Source of the DNA: Stutzerimonas xanthomarina
GTDB taxonomy: Bacteria; Pseudomonadota; Gammaproteobacteria; Pseudomonadales; Pseudomonadaceae
Length of the DNA stretch: 64,000 nt
Assembly (NCBI RefSeq): GCF_003935375.1
Contig: NZ_RHQM01000003.1
Span: 284,451-348,450 of the forward strand
Direction of reading: 5' to 3'
Under the pieces are notes generated by a model. It saw only the letters and a program-made list of their open reading frames with translations. It did not search any database and had not been told where the DNA came from. Position 1 is the first letter of the stretch, and each line of letters starts with the position of its first letter. Below, piece by piece: positions 26,358 through 36,065 of this stretch. Both the position numbers and the translations under genes were made by a program.

Positions 26358-27869
26358 TTACTTGTCCAGCAGCATGGTGCCGTTCTTGGCGAAGTTGGCA
26401 TGCCAGGAGAAGGCTTTTTCCAGCACGTGCGGGGTGTGGCCGCCACGCTGTTTCGCCTCTTCGAGGTAGGCGAGCGCCTGGGCCCTGTAGTCCGGGTGCA
26501 TGCAGTTGTTGATGACTCGCGCCGCCGCCTCGACGGGCGCCAGCCCGCGCAGATCGGCATAGCCCTGCTCGGTGATGATCACGTCGACGTCGTGGTTGGT
26601 GTGATCCACGTGCGTGACGAACGGCACGATGGAGGAAATCTTGCCGTCCTTCGCCGTCGAAGTCGTCACGAAGATGCTGATACGTGCGTTACGGGCGAAG
26701 TCACCCGAGCCGCCGATACCATTCATCATGTGGGTGCCGTTGACGTGCGTGGAGTTCACGTTGCCGTAGATGTCGGCTTCCAGCGCAGTGTTGAAGGAGA
26801 TGATCCCCAGCCGGCGGATCACTTCCGGATGGTTGGAGATCTCCTGCGGACGGAACACCACCTTGCCGGCGTACTTGGCGAGGTCCGAGGCCAGGTTGTC
26901 CACGCGCTTCTTCGACAAGGAGAAAGCGGTGGCGGCGGCGAACTTCACCACTCCGGCGTCGATCAGGTCGAAAACGCCGTCCTGCAGCACTTCGGAAGCG
27001 ACGGTCAGGTCCTTGAACTCGGAAGTCTTCATGCCGGCCAGCACCGCGTTGGCCACCGAGCCCACACCGGACTGCAGCGGAGCCAGGCTGTTGGTCAGGC
27101 GTCCCAGCTTCACTTCCTCACGCAGGAAGTCCAGCAGGTTGTCGGCGATCTTCTGGGTTTCGGCGTTCGGCTCGAACAGCGGGGAAGGAATGTCCGGCTC
27201 GCTGGACAGCACGATACCGCGCACCTTGGCCGGATCGACCGGGATACCGATCGAGCCGATGCGCTTGCTGACGTTGTAGACCGGGATGTCCTTGCGCGAA
27301 TCCTCGCCGGCCGGGCCGGGAATGTAGATGTCGTGCATGCCTTCGTACTCGCGCGGAGCAGAAGTGTTCAGCTCGATGATCACGTGCTTGGCGTTCTGCA
27401 CGAAGATCGGCGAGTTACCGACCGAACCGGTCGGGATGATCTGGCCATCCTCGGTGATCGCAGCCGCCTCGATGATGGCGTAGTCGACCTGTGGCAGCAC
27501 GCCTTGACGCAGCAGTTCCGCGGTATGGGACAGGTGCTGGTCGATATAGAGCACCTCGCCGGCGTTGATCTTCTTGCGCTGCACCGGGTTGCCCTGATAC
27601 GGAATGCGCTTGTTGATGATGCCGGCTTCGGCCATCGACTGGTCGGCTGCCGGGCCCATGGACGCGCCGGTGAACAGGTTGACCTTGAATTTCTCGCGCT
27701 GGCCGCGTTCGGACAGTGCCTTCGGAAACACCTTCGGCTCCCCGAACAGGGTGAAGCCGCTCATGCCCAGCGTCATGCCGTCCTCGATCCACGACGCGGC
27801 CTCTTCTGCCGAGACGACCTTGTCGAGAAACGCTGCGTTGCGGATGTACTTGTTTAGATCGGTTGCCAT
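26358..27869 (-). CDS. Succinate/acetate CoA-transferase (acetyl-CoA hydrolase/transferase family)
   Basis: This 503-residue protein belongs to the class I CoA-transferase branch that includes AarC and Cat1 (succinyl-CoA:acetate CoA-transferase). The catalytic glutamate is Glu293 in VASEVLQDGVFD, equivalent to Glu294 of AarC. The oxyanion/CoA-binding regions GSVGNSPIFV and GIGGSGDFARNA are intact. It moves CoA between acetate and succinyl-CoA and so can replace succinyl-CoA synthetase or activate acetate. The start is supported by GAGGTGAG upstream. Hydrolase activity is a possible alternative annotation, but the family is mainly transferases. Confidence 0.93.
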   Translation of the reverse strand: MATDLNKYIRNAAFLDKVVSAEEAASWIEDGMTLGMSGFTLFGEPKVFPKALSERGQREKFKVNLFTGASMGPAADQSMAEAGIINKRIPYQGNPVQRKKINAGEVLYIDQHLSHTAELLRQGVLPQVDYAIIEAAAITEDGQIIPTGSVGNSPIFVQNAKHVIIELNTSAPREYEGMHDIYIPGPAGEDSRKDIPVYNVSKRIGSIGIPVDPAKVRGIVLSSEPDIPSPLFEPNAETQKIADNLLDFLREEVKLGRLTNSLAPLQSGVGSVANAVLAGMKTSEFKDLTVASEVLQDGVFDLIDAGVVKFAAATAFSLSKKRVDNLASDLAKYAGKVVFRPQEISNHPEVIRRLGIISFNTALEADIYGNVNSTHVNGTHMMNGIGGSGDFARNARISIFVTTSTAKDGKISSIVPFVTHVDHTNHDVDVIITEQGYADLRGLAPVEAAARVINNCMHPDYRAQALAYLEEAKQRGGHTPHVLEKAFSWHANFAKNGTMLLDK

Positions 27870-28392
27870 GAACTCACCTCAGAAACTCATCGAATGCTCG
27901 TCCGTGAAGGCTCTGCAAAGAAATTCGCCAGGCCTGACGAGGCAGGGAGACGGCCACTTGATGTCCGGAGACAAAGCGCCCATGTCTTTTGCCGCTCAAT
28001 ATCGGAACCTCAAAAAATCATGCGGCACTTGCAACCCCGTAACGTAGTCGCTCGCCCCATTCTAGGAGCACCAGCTCGTTTGGCTGTTATACAAAGGTAC
28101 TAGCAGGCCGCCGCACAGGAGAGGTCATAGCCGGTATCGACGCCCAACGCAACCGCGACCGGCCGGCGGCGAGGCGCTCGCAGGCCGCACTTCACGCGGT
28201 TAAACCGAGCCACCCAGGCTGTCGCCGCGCTCAAAGTGCCGCCTGAACGCTGTCAAATCAGGAAACGAACCGGGCACCGCTGTCACTTCCCCGCGCTGGT
28301 CTTCGCCACCATACTCGCGCCCGCCCGACTGTATTCAACGGTAGCCCCACGGTCGCGGGCAGGGCGATGATCGAAACAGACAGGTAGGCATC
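27870..28392. other. 523-base divergent gap, CoA-transferase / sodium channel
   Basis: No gene is supported here. The gap must hold the promoters of both divergent neighbours. The half nearer the CoA-transferase is somewhat AT-richer (27950-28110), as expected for a regulated promoter, but I could not identify a clean -35/-10 pair, operator or sigma-54 box on either strand. No repeat or hairpin stands out. Confidence 0.5.
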
Positions 28393-29235
28393 ATGCAGGC
28401 AACACCCGTGGAAACGAGCACTCGTAGTCGGCTCAAGCAGCTCATCGAGCGGCCAGCCGTTCAGCGCGGCATTCTGCTGCTGATCGTGATCAACGCGGCC
28501 ATCCTCGGCATGCAGACCTCGCCGTCACTGGTGGCCAGCTGGGGCGAGCTGCTCAGAGTCCTCGACATGCTGATCCTCGGCGTGTTCGTGGTGGAAATCG
28601 CAGCGCGCATCTACGTTCATCGCGCGGCGTTCTTCCGTGACCCCTGGAGCCTGTTCGATTTCACCGTGGTGGCCATCGCGCTGGTACCCGCCAGCGGCCC
28701 GTTCAGCGTTCTGCGCGCCCTGCGCGTGCTGCGGGTGATGCGCATGGTCACCATGGTGCCGTCGATGCGCCGCGTGGTCGGCGCGCTGCTGTCAGCCATT
28801 CCCGGTCTGGGCTCGATTGCCATGGTGCTAGCGCTGGTCTTCTACGTGTCCGCAGTGATCGCCACCGGGCTGTTCGGCGCCGACTTCCCCGAGTGGTTCG
28901 GCAACCTCGGCCGCTCGGTCTACACACTGTTCCAGGTGATGACGCTGGAAAGCTGGTCGATGGGCATCGTGCGCCCGCTGATGGACGTGTTCCCCTACGC
29001 CTGGGTGTTCTTCATCCCGTTCATCCTGATTGCCACCTTCACCATGCTCAACCTGTTCATCGCGATCATCGTCAACGCGATGCAGACGGTTACGGATGCT
29101 GACCACGAAGCCACCCAGGCAACCATCGAGGCGGCACGCGAGCACATCGAGGCCGACCTGCATGAAGAGGTCCGCGCCCTGCGTGGCGAAATCGCCGAAC
29201 TCAAGGAACTGCTACGCGGGCAGGCTCGCCGCTAG
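28393..29235 (+). CDS. Bacterial voltage-gated sodium channel (NaChBac/NavAb type)
   Basis: This 280-residue protein has six membrane segments. S4 carries arginines every third residue (LRALRVLRVMRMVTMVPSMRR, about residues 112-132). The selectivity filter TLESWSM at residues 184-190 is the exact filter of the characterised bacterial sodium channels. A long C-terminal helix from about residue 230 (EATQATIEAAREHIEADL, then EEVRALRGEIAELKELL) looks like the tetramerising coiled coil of this family. It forms a homotetrameric, voltage-opened Na+ channel in the inner membrane. It is transcribed alone, with an acyl-CoA dehydrogenase gene converging from the right, 17 bases away. Confidence 0.93.
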   Translation: MQATPVETSTRSRLKQLIERPAVQRGILLLIVINAAILGMQTSPSLVASWGELLRVLDMLILGVFVVEIAARIYVHRAAFFRDPWSLFDFTVVAIALVPASGPFSVLRALRVLRVMRMVTMVPSMRRVVGALLSAIPGLGSIAMVLALVFYVSAVIATGLFGADFPEWFGNLGRSVYTLFQVMTLESWSMGIVRPLMDVFPYAWVFFIPFILIATFTMLNLFIAIIVNAMQTVTDADHEATQATIEAAREHIEADLHEEVRALRGEIAELKELLRGQARR

Positions 29236-29252
29236 CCGATACCTGCCACGAG

Positions 29253-30899
29253 TCACTGCTGCGGCGCGCTGCGTGCAAGCAGCGCGTCGATGTCCAGCCC
29301 GCGCGGCAAGGTGCCATAGACGCGCCCCTGCCCCTTCAGGCGACTGGCAATGAACGCATCCGAAACGGCCGCGTTGCCGGCTTCGAGCAGCAGCTTGGCC
29401 TGCAGGCCGATGGCCACGTCCTCGGTGAGCTGACGGGCGCGGTACTGGATGTCCTCGGTGTCACCGAAGGCCGTCTTCAGTCGCTGAATATGCGCCTTCA
29501 GCCGTGCATCACCGTGACCGTCACCGAGTTCGGCGAACAGTACTTCGAGCACGCCCGGCTCCTTCGATAGCGCGCGCAAGACGTCGAGGCACTGCACGTT
29601 GCCGGAACCTTCCCAGATGGAATTCACCGGTGCCTCGCGATACAGCCGCGGCAGGATGGTTTCCTCGACGTAGCCGGCGCCACCCAGGCATTCGCTAGCC
29701 TCGGCGATCATGTTCGGCGCGCGCTTGCAGATCCAGTATTTGCCGACGGCGGTGACCAGCCGGGCGAACTTGTCTTCGTGCTCGTCATGGCGATTGTCCT
29801 GGGCACGGCCCATGCGCAGGGTCAGCGCCAGCGCCGCTTCGCTTTCCAGGGCGAGATCGGCCAGTACGTTCTGCATCAGCGGCTGCTCCAGCAGGACGCG
29901 GCCGCCGACCTGGCGGTGCGCGCAATGGTGCATGGCCTGGGTCAGGGCCTGACGCATCAGCGAGCTGGAGCCGATCATGCAGTCGAAGCGGGTCGAGGAG
30001 ACCATCTCGATGATGGTCGGCACGCCGCGCCCTTCCTCGCCGACCATCCAGGCCAGCGCGCCGCGGTACTCGACTTCGCTGGAGGCGTTGGCCCAGTTGC
30101 CCAGCTTGTTCTTCAGGCGCTGGATGTAGAACTGGTTGCGCGTGCCATCCGGGCGATGGCGGGGCAGCAGGAAGCAGGACAGGCCCTTGTCGGTCTGCGC
30201 CAGGGTGAGAAAGGCATCGCACATCGGCGCCGAGCAGAACCACTTGTGCCCGACCAGCTCGTAGGTCTGCCCGGGGCCACCGGCGCCAACCGGATAGGCG
30301 CGCGTGCTGTTGGCGCGCACGTCGGTGCCGCCCTGTTTCTCGGTCATCGCCATACCGATGGTGACGCCGGCCTTCTGCTCCATCGGCAGGTTGCGCGGGT
30401 CATATTCGCGGGCAAGGATCTTCGGCAGCCAGCGTTCGGCGAGATCCGGCTGCAGGCGCAGCGCCGGCACGCTGGCGTAGGTCATGGTCAGCGGGCAGCT
30501 GCTGCCGGCCTCGGCCTGGTTGTGCAGGTACATCAAGGCGGCACGCGCCACCTGCGCACCGGGTTGCGGGTCGCTCCAGGGCAGCGACGGAATACCGTGC
30601 TCGACGGCGCTGCGCATCAGCTCGTGATAAGCGGGATGAAACTCCACCAGATCGATGCGATGGCCGTAGCGGTCATGACTCTTGAACACCGGCCTGTTCT
30701 CGTTGGCGAGAAAGCCGGCCTGCATCAGCGGCCCACCGGCAAGCGCGCCGTAGACGTCCAGCCGCGCCTGCGCCCAGCCGGCATGGTAACGCTGTACCCA
30801 CTGCTGCAACGGCAAGTCGATGCGATAGAGATTGGCACCGTCGAGTGGCGGAACCTGGTTGGTGACCTCATGGGTTTCGGCGCAACTCTGCAGATTCAT
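29253..30899 (-). CDS. AidB-type acyl-CoA dehydrogenase
   Basis: This 548-residue flavoprotein matches the AidB subgroup of acyl-CoA dehydrogenases (E. coli AidB 541 residues). The N-terminal segment THEVTNQVPPLDGANLYRID, the FAD-contacting AMTEKQGGTDVRANST and the late SECLGGAGYVEETILPRLYREAPVNSIWEGSGN are diagnostic. AidB is linked to protection against DNA alkylation, though its substrate is unclear. The ATG at 30899 was chosen: GGAGG lies close upstream and the length fits; a 44-residue in-frame extension does not resemble the family. PA3972 occupies the same position in P. aeruginosa (from memory). Confidence 0.93.
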   Translation of the reverse strand: MNLQSCAETHEVTNQVPPLDGANLYRIDLPLQQWVQRYHAGWAQARLDVYGALAGGPLMQAGFLANENRPVFKSHDRYGHRIDLVEFHPAYHELMRSAVEHGIPSLPWSDPQPGAQVARAALMYLHNQAEAGSSCPLTMTYASVPALRLQPDLAERWLPKILAREYDPRNLPMEQKAGVTIGMAMTEKQGGTDVRANSTRAYPVGAGGPGQTYELVGHKWFCSAPMCDAFLTLAQTDKGLSCFLLPRHRPDGTRNQFYIQRLKNKLGNWANASSEVEYRGALAWMVGEEGRGVPTIIEMVSSTRFDCMIGSSSLMRQALTQAMHHCAHRQVGGRVLLEQPLMQNVLADLALESEAALALTLRMGRAQDNRHDEHEDKFARLVTAVGKYWICKRAPNMIAEASECLGGAGYVEETILPRLYREAPVNSIWEGSGNVQCLDVLRALSKEPGVLEVLFAELGDGHGDARLKAHIQRLKTAFGDTEDIQYRARQLTEDVAIGLQAKLLLEAGNAAVSDAFIASRLKGQGRVYGTLPRGLDIDALLARSAPQQ

Positions 30900-31043
30900 C
30901 TGGGCGTCCTCCTTCGATACCGGCGCAGCTGCCAGCAAGCGTAGTCGGCCTGGGCGGTGCGTCGGCCGCGCGGCAATGGATCGGCAGTGAAACATGCTGC
31001 GCGGCGAGGATTGAAGCGAGGTATCGGCCAAAAGGTCCGCGCG

Positions 31044-33044
31044 TCAGGCAATCGGCGCGCTGGGCGGAAGTCCGTTGGCACGGCCCGCGGCGAGCCCATC
31101 CGCAGCGCTCAGCGGCAGGCGCAGGCGCACGCAGAAGCGGCTACCCAGCCCCGGTCGCGATTGCTGATCGAGCTGTCCACCCATCACTTCGATCAGCCCC
31201 CGACTGATTGCCAGGCCGATGCCGAGGCCGCCGTAGCGCCGGGTCATGGAGCCGTCGACCTGACGGAACTGGTGATAGAGAAAGGCCTGATCGGCGTCGC
31301 TGAAACCGATGCCGCTGTCGACGACCTCAATATTCAGCAGCAGCTCGCGCTGCTCCACCGTGCCGGCGAAACGCAGCGTGACGGCTCCGCGGGAAGTGAA
31401 CTTGACGGCGTTGTCGAGCAGATGACAGATGCTCTGTTCCAGCTTCTCGCCATCGCCGTACACGCGGTCGGGCAGTTTCTCGTCGAACTCGAGATCGAAG
31501 GCCAGGCCCTTGTCCTGCGCCCGCGGCTCGAACTGCTGCTGCAGCCGTGCCGCAGTTTCCCGCAGACTGAAACGCTGATCCTGCAGGCGCAGCTTGCCGG
31601 CGCGCAGTTCGCTGAGCACCAGGATGTTGTTGACCAGGCGCATCATGTCGCGTGCCGAGCTGGTGGCGATGTGCTGGTATTGCTGCAGCTCTTCCGCCGT
31701 ATCCGAGCTGGGCAACAGCTCCAGGGCGCCCATGACGCCCATCATCGGCGTGCGCAGTTCGTGGCTGATATTGGAGAGAAACTCGTCCTTGAGCCGGTTG
31801 CTCTCGGCCAGCTCGCAGTTCAGCTGTTCCAGCTCGGCGCGGGCGTTTTCCAGGATCTTCGCCCGTTCGTCCTTCAGCGCGTTGATGCGATCGGCCAGCG
31901 CCATGGACAGCAGCACTACTTCCAGCGCGGCGCCAAGCTGGCTGGCGTACATGGTCAGGAAGTTGTGCGGCAGGTGCCCGAGCACCATCAGCGTGTTGAT
32001 CTGCCCGCCGACCAGCAGCGCGCTCCAGGCGATGATGAAGTAGCGCGCCACGCGCATGCCACGCAGCCAGGCCAGGATGCCGGCGGCAAACACCGCCAGG
32101 GTGAACAGCAGCGCCAGCGCGGTGGCCAGGCGCAGGGCCACTCCGTAATCGGCGGCCATTGCGAGCGCCATCACCAGCACCGAGAAGACAATGATCAGCC
32201 GCAGCAGCCAATCCACCCAGCGGCTGTGCTCGGCGGTGCGCAGGAAGCTGCGGGTAAACAGGCAGCCGAACAGCCCGGTGGCGCCGATCAGCAGCGGCGT
32301 CGCGGCATTGGCCCACCAGGGACGATCCGGCCAGAGGAACTGCACGCCGGCGCCGTTCACCGAGACCTGGTAGAGGCCGAACGCGGCGATGTAGAGGATG
32401 TAGTAGAGATAGCTGGGATCGCGGATGCTGATATAGATGAACAGGTTGTAGACCAGCATCGCCAGCAGTACGCCGTAGATCATGCCCAGCACATAGAGCC
32501 GCCCGGGTTGCGCCTCAAGATAGGCGTGATGCGACCAGAGACTCAGGGGCACCTGGATCGAACCCTCGCTTTGCACGCGCAGGTACAGGCGCTGGGGCCG
32601 ATCAATCGGCAGCTGCACTTCGAACAGGTAGTTGCCCTGGCCGATCTCGCGGCTGGCCCAGGGCCGGGTGTCGCCGGTGTCACGCGCCAGGCGGTAACCG
32701 CCTTTGCCGTCCGGCAGGTACAGCTGCAGGCTGTCGAGCGGCGGATAGGCCACCTCCAGCAACCAGCGTCGCGCGCCTTGCACGGTTTGCGGACGGTAAT
32801 GCAGATCGACGCGCACCCAATGCGCGGAGCGCGAATAGCCGGCGTTGAACACCGCGGTCCGGTGAGGCAGGAAGTGACTTTCGAACGCGGGCGAGGCGAC
32901 CTCGTCGATCTGCGCGTCGCCAAGTGGGTCCTCGAACACCCGCATGTGCTGCCCGAGTGGCAGGTGACGGGTGTGTTCGTCCAGTTCGACGGCAGCGGCC
33001 AGCGCCGGCAAGAGGGCCAGGATAAGCAGGAAGACGTACTGCAT
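31044..33044 (-). CDS. ladS: LadS-like 7TMR-DISM sensor histidine kinase lacking a receiver domain
   Basis: This 666-residue kinase has a signal peptide (MQYVFLLILALLPALAAA), a periplasmic 7TMR-DISMED2 sensor domain (about residues 20-170), seven membrane segments (about 180-375), a coiled linker, HisKA with His428 in SNISHELRTPMMG, and an HATPase domain ending with YGGLGIGLAISRGLIEVMGG. It sits next to thiD, exactly where ladS (PA3974) is in P. aeruginosa. That LadS is about 795 residues with a C-terminal receiver domain; here the protein stops about 15 residues after the ATPase domain, and 144 bases later the next gene begins. LadS acts on the GacS/GacA network controlling small RNAs and biofilm. 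The symbol is given by synteny and architecture; the missing receiver makes full equivalence uncertain. Confidence 0.78.
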   Translation of the reverse strand: MQYVFLLILALLPALAAAVELDEHTRHLPLGQHMRVFEDPLGDAQIDEVASPAFESHFLPHRTAVFNAGYSRSAHWVRVDLHYRPQTVQGARRWLLEVAYPPLDSLQLYLPDGKGGYRLARDTGDTRPWASREIGQGNYLFEVQLPIDRPQRLYLRVQSEGSIQVPLSLWSHHAYLEAQPGRLYVLGMIYGVLLAMLVYNLFIYISIRDPSYLYYILYIAAFGLYQVSVNGAGVQFLWPDRPWWANAATPLLIGATGLFGCLFTRSFLRTAEHSRWVDWLLRLIIVFSVLVMALAMAADYGVALRLATALALLFTLAVFAAGILAWLRGMRVARYFIIAWSALLVGGQINTLMVLGHLPHNFLTMYASQLGAALEVVLLSMALADRINALKDERAKILENARAELEQLNCELAESNRLKDEFLSNISHELRTPMMGVMGALELLPSSDTAEELQQYQHIATSSARDMMRLVNNILVLSELRAGKLRLQDQRFSLRETAARLQQQFEPRAQDKGLAFDLEFDEKLPDRVYGDGEKLEQSICHLLDNAVKFTSRGAVTLRFAGTVEQRELLLNIEVVDSGIGFSDADQAFLYHQFRQVDGSMTRRYGGLGIGLAISRGLIEVMGGQLDQQSRPGLGSRFCVRLRLPLSAADGLAAGRANGLPPSAPIA

Positions 33045-33268
33045 GATGCCTCGTGCAGGCCAGGCGACGAAAACGGATTCACGCCCCGCGAACCCCGCCA
33101 CCCGGTCCGAAAACCAAAGTGCCAGCAATCTACCACAGCGATGGTTGCAGCCGGAAAAGGCGAATGCCTGCGGGATCGATCGTCCGATGGCCGGCGAGCG
33201 CCGCGGTGGCGACTAAACGCACAACTGCCGCGTCCCGCCAGCGCTGTTTGGTGATAAGCTCGCACGCC

Positions 33269-34063
33269 ATGAAAAACCCTACTTCAAGACCCGTCGTCCT
33301 CTGTCTGTCCGGCCATGATCCCAGTGGCGGCGCCGGCCTGCAGGCGGACATCGAAGCCCTCCTGGCGCAAGCCTGTCACGCCGCACCGACGGTCACCGCG
33401 CTGACCGTGCAGGACACTGTCAACGTCACCGACTTCCGCGTCCTCGACCGCGAATGGGTGCTCGCCCAGGCCAACGCAGTGATCGCCGATATGCCGATCG
33501 CGGCAGTCAAGCTCGGCATGCTCGGCTCGGTGGAAATGGTTGAGACCGTTCTCGAGATCATGGCCAGGCTGCCCGGCGTGCCGCTGGTCTGCGATCCGGT
33601 GCTACGCGCCGGTGGCGGCGGCGCGCTGGGCAAGGATGATGTCGGCTTCGCCATGCGCGAGCGGTTGTTCCCGGTGTCGACCATCGCCACACCGAACCTG
33701 CCGGAAGCCCGCATCCTCGCCGAGCTGCCCGAGGGCAGCGCCGACGAATGTGCCGAACGCCTGCTGCCGCACATCCGCCACCTGCTGATCACCGGCGGCC
33801 ACGGCGATGAAAGCGAAGTGCATAACCGTCTTTACTGCCGCGATGGTAGCCGCCACGATTTCACCTGCGCGCGCCTGCCCGGCAGCTATCACGGTTCCGG
33901 CTGCACACTGGCCAGCGCCCTGGCCGGCCGTTTGGCGCTGGGCGAGGAGCTGACCAGTGCCGTCCGTTCGGCGCTCGACTACACCTGGCGCACCCTGCGC
34001 GATGCCGAGGCGCCCGGCCACGGGCAATTCGTCCCGCGGCGCCTGCCACTGGACCTGGTCTGA
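33269..34063 (+). CDS. thiD: Hydroxymethylpyrimidine/phosphomethylpyrimidine kinase ThiD
   Basis: This 264-residue ribokinase-fold enzyme phosphorylates HMP and HMP-P in thiamin synthesis. The start [19 protein letters not shown] is the ThiD substrate-binding signature, and the catalytic region [18 protein letters not shown] near residue 207 contains the anion-hole Gly and catalytic Cys typical of ThiD. The ATG at 33269 gives the family's usual length; an in-frame upstream extension overlaps the kinase promoter region. thiE follows 14 bases downstream. I looked for a TPP riboswitch upstream and saw none. Confidence 0.95.
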   Translation: MKNPTSRPVVLCLSGHDPSGGAGLQADIEALLAQACHAAPTVTALTVQDTVNVTDFRVLDREWVLAQANAVIADMPIAAVKLGMLGSVEMVETVLEIMARLPGVPLVCDPVLRAGGGGALGKDDVGFAMRERLFPVSTIATPNLPEARILAELPEGSADECAERLLPHIRHLLITGGHGDESEVHNRLYCRDGSRHDFTCARLPGSYHGSGCTLASALAGRLALGEELTSAVRSALDYTWRTLRDAEAPGHGQFVPRRLPLDLV

Positions 34064-34077
34064 CTGGAGAGCAGCGC

Positions 34078-34719
34078 ATGAAGGATTCGACCCGCCTGCG
34101 CGGCCTGTACGCCATCACCGACAGCAAGTTGCTCGCCGAGGGCCGTTTGCTGCCGTATGTCGAAGCCGCGTTGAAAGGTGGCGCCCGCCTGCTGCAGTAC
34201 CGCGACAAATCCAGTGACGAGGCCCGTCGACTGCGTGAGGCCGATGCGTTGCAGGAACTCTGCGCCCGCCATGGCGCGCAACTGATCATCAACGACGACG
34301 CCGAGCTGGCGGCGCGACTGGGTGTCGGCCTGCACTTAGGCCAGGAAGATGGCTCGCTGGCCGCCGCCCGTGCCCTGCTCGGCCGCCAGGCAATCATCGG
34401 CGCCACCTGCCATGCGCAGCTGCCGCTGGCCGAGCAGGCCGCGCGTGAGGGCGCCAGCTATGTCGCCTTCGGCCGCTTCTTCCAGTCGCAGACAAAGCCG
34501 GGCGCACCCTCGGCCGGTCCCGAGCTGCTGCGCGAGGCCCGCGCCCGCATTGGCCTGCCGATTGTCGCCATTGGCGGCATCACGCCGGAAACGGCACCAA
34601 GCCTGATCGCCGAGGGCGTGCAGATGATCGCCGTGGTGCACGCGCTGTTCGCCGCTGACAGCCCCGCCGAGGTCGAGCGCCGCGCCAGAGCGTTCAGCCA
34701 GTTGTTCAATACCCCCTGA
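34078..34719 (+). CDS. thiE: Thiamine-phosphate synthase ThiE
   Basis: This 213-residue TIM-barrel enzyme joins HMP-PP and thiazole phosphate to make thiamin phosphate. The [11 protein letters not shown] start, [13 protein letters not shown] near residue 40, [22 protein letters not shown] near 70 and [28 protein letters not shown] at the end are all ThiE hallmarks. It starts 14 bases after thiD with GGAGAG upstream, so thiDE form an operon that may read into hemL through a small hairpin. Confidence 0.96.
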   Translation: MKDSTRLRGLYAITDSKLLAEGRLLPYVEAALKGGARLLQYRDKSSDEARRLREADALQELCARHGAQLIINDDAELAARLGVGLHLGQEDGSLAAARALLGRQAIIGATCHAQLPLAEQAAREGASYVAFGRFFQSQTKPGAPSAGPELLREARARIGLPIVAIGGITPETAPSLIAEGVQMIAVVHALFAADSPAEVERRARAFSQLFNTP

Positions 34720-34728
34720 TTCCGCCAC

Positions 34729-34755
34729 GGCTGACCCGCCATACGGCGGTCAGCC
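34729..34755 (+). terminator. Hairpin between thiE and hemL
   Basis: GGCTGACC-C-GCC and GGCGGTCAGCC form an 11-bp stem with one bulged C and an ATAC loop. A weak T-rich stretch (CCTGTTCT) follows. It may be a partial terminator or attenuator between thiDE and hemL. Confidence 0.45.
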
Positions 34756-34774
34756 CCTGTTCTGCGAGGCCCGC

Positions 34775-36058
34775 ATGTCCCGTTCCGAAACCCTTTTTGC
34801 CAGCGCCCAGACCCACATCCCTGGCGGCGTCAATTCCCCCGTGCGCGCCTTTCGCAGCGTCGGCGGCACCCCGCTGTTTCTCAAGCACGCCGCCGGCGCC
34901 TATGTGATCGACGAAGATGACAAGCGCTACGTCGACTACGTCGGCTCCTGGGGCCCGATGATTCTCGGCCACAGCCACCCTGAGGTGCTCGATGCCGTGC
35001 GCCGCCAGCTCGAACACGGGCTGTCCTACGGCGCGCCGACCGCCATGGAAACCGAGATGGCCGAACTGGTCTGCCGCCTGGTGCCATCCATGGAGATGGT
35101 GCGCATGGTCAGCTCCGGCACCGAAGCGACCATGAGCGCGATCCGCCTGGCCCGTGGCTACACCGGCCGCGATGACATCATCAAGTTCGAAGGTTGCTAC
35201 CACGGTCACTCCGACAGCCTGCTGGTCAAAGCCGGCTCTGGCGCCCTGACCCAGGGCGTGCCGAGCTCGGCCGGGGTGCCGGCGGATTTCGCCAAGCACA
35301 CCCTGACCCTGGCCTACAACGACCTAGCAGAAGTCGAAGCCACGCTGAAGGAAAAAGGCGAGCAGGTCGCCTGCATCATCGTCGAGCCGGTCGCCGGCAA
35401 CATGAACTGCGTTCCCCCGGCACCGGGCTTCCTCGAAGGCCTGCGCACCCTGTGTGACGCGTATGGCGTGGTGCTGATCTTCGACGAAGTGATGACCGGT
35501 TTCCGCGTCGCCCTCGGCGGCGCCCAGGCCTACTACGGCGTGACGCCGGACCTGTCGACCTTTGGCAAGATCATCGGCGGCGGCATGCCGGTCGGCTGCT
35601 TTGGCGGCAAGCGCGCCATCATGCAGCACATCGCCCCGCTCGGCCCGGTCTACCAGGCCGGCACCCTGTCGGGCAATCCACTGGCGATGGCCGCGGGCCT
35701 GACCACGCTGGGCCTGATCAGCCGCCCCGGCTTCCATGACGAACTGAGCGCCTACACCAGCCGTATGCTGCAAGGCCTGCAGGACCGCGCCGATGCCGCT
35801 GGCATCCCCTTCGTAACCACCCAGGTCGGCGGCATGTTCGGTCTGTATTTCAGCGGCGCCGATGACATTGTGACCTTCGCCGATGTCATGGCCAGCGATG
35901 CCGACCGCTTCAAGCGCTTCTTCCATCTGATGCTCGAAGGTGGCGTCTACCTGGCACCGAGCGCGTTCGAGGCCGGTTTCACTTCCATCGCCCATGGCGA
36001 CACCGAGCTCGCAATCACTCTGGATGCCGCCGAGCGCGCCTTCGCCAAGCTCAAGTGA
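34775..36058 (+). CDS. hemL: Glutamate-1-semialdehyde 2,1-aminomutase HemL
   Basis: This 427-residue PLP enzyme makes 5-aminolevulinate, the tetrapyrrole precursor. The PLP lysine is Lys265 in [12 protein letters not shown], the same number as in E. coli. The mobile gating-loop region [23 protein letters not shown] is present. The start [26 protein letters not shown] is standard. It is followed 7 bases later by a small membrane protein gene, which may be co-transcribed. Confidence 0.97.
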   Translation: MSRSETLFASAQTHIPGGVNSPVRAFRSVGGTPLFLKHAAGAYVIDEDDKRYVDYVGSWGPMILGHSHPEVLDAVRRQLEHGLSYGAPTAMETEMAELVCRLVPSMEMVRMVSSGTEATMSAIRLARGYTGRDDIIKFEGCYHGHSDSLLVKAGSGALTQGVPSSAGVPADFAKHTLTLAYNDLAEVEATLKEKGEQVACIIVEPVAGNMNCVPPAPGFLEGLRTLCDAYGVVLIFDEVMTGFRVALGGAQAYYGVTPDLSTFGKIIGGGMPVGCFGGKRAIMQHIAPLGPVYQAGTLSGNPLAMAAGLTTLGLISRPGFHDELSAYTSRMLQGLQDRADAAGIPFVTTQVGGMFGLYFSGADDIVTFADVMASDADRFKRFFHLMLEGGVYLAPSAFEAGFTSIAHGDTELAITLDAAERAFAKLK

Positions 36059-36065
36059 CCCGACG

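Noticed and set aside
26322..27857. 511-codon plus-strand open frame
   Set aside because: It is antisense to the CoA-transferase, which has a clear catalytic motif and ribosome binding site.
30957..33254. 765-codon plus-strand open frame
   Set aside because: It lies opposite the LadS-like kinase, has Gln/His/Arg/Ala-rich shadow composition and no recognisable domain.
33129..33268. TPP riboswitch before thiD
   Set aside because: The conserved thi-box core sequences were not found and the gap is only 140 bases.
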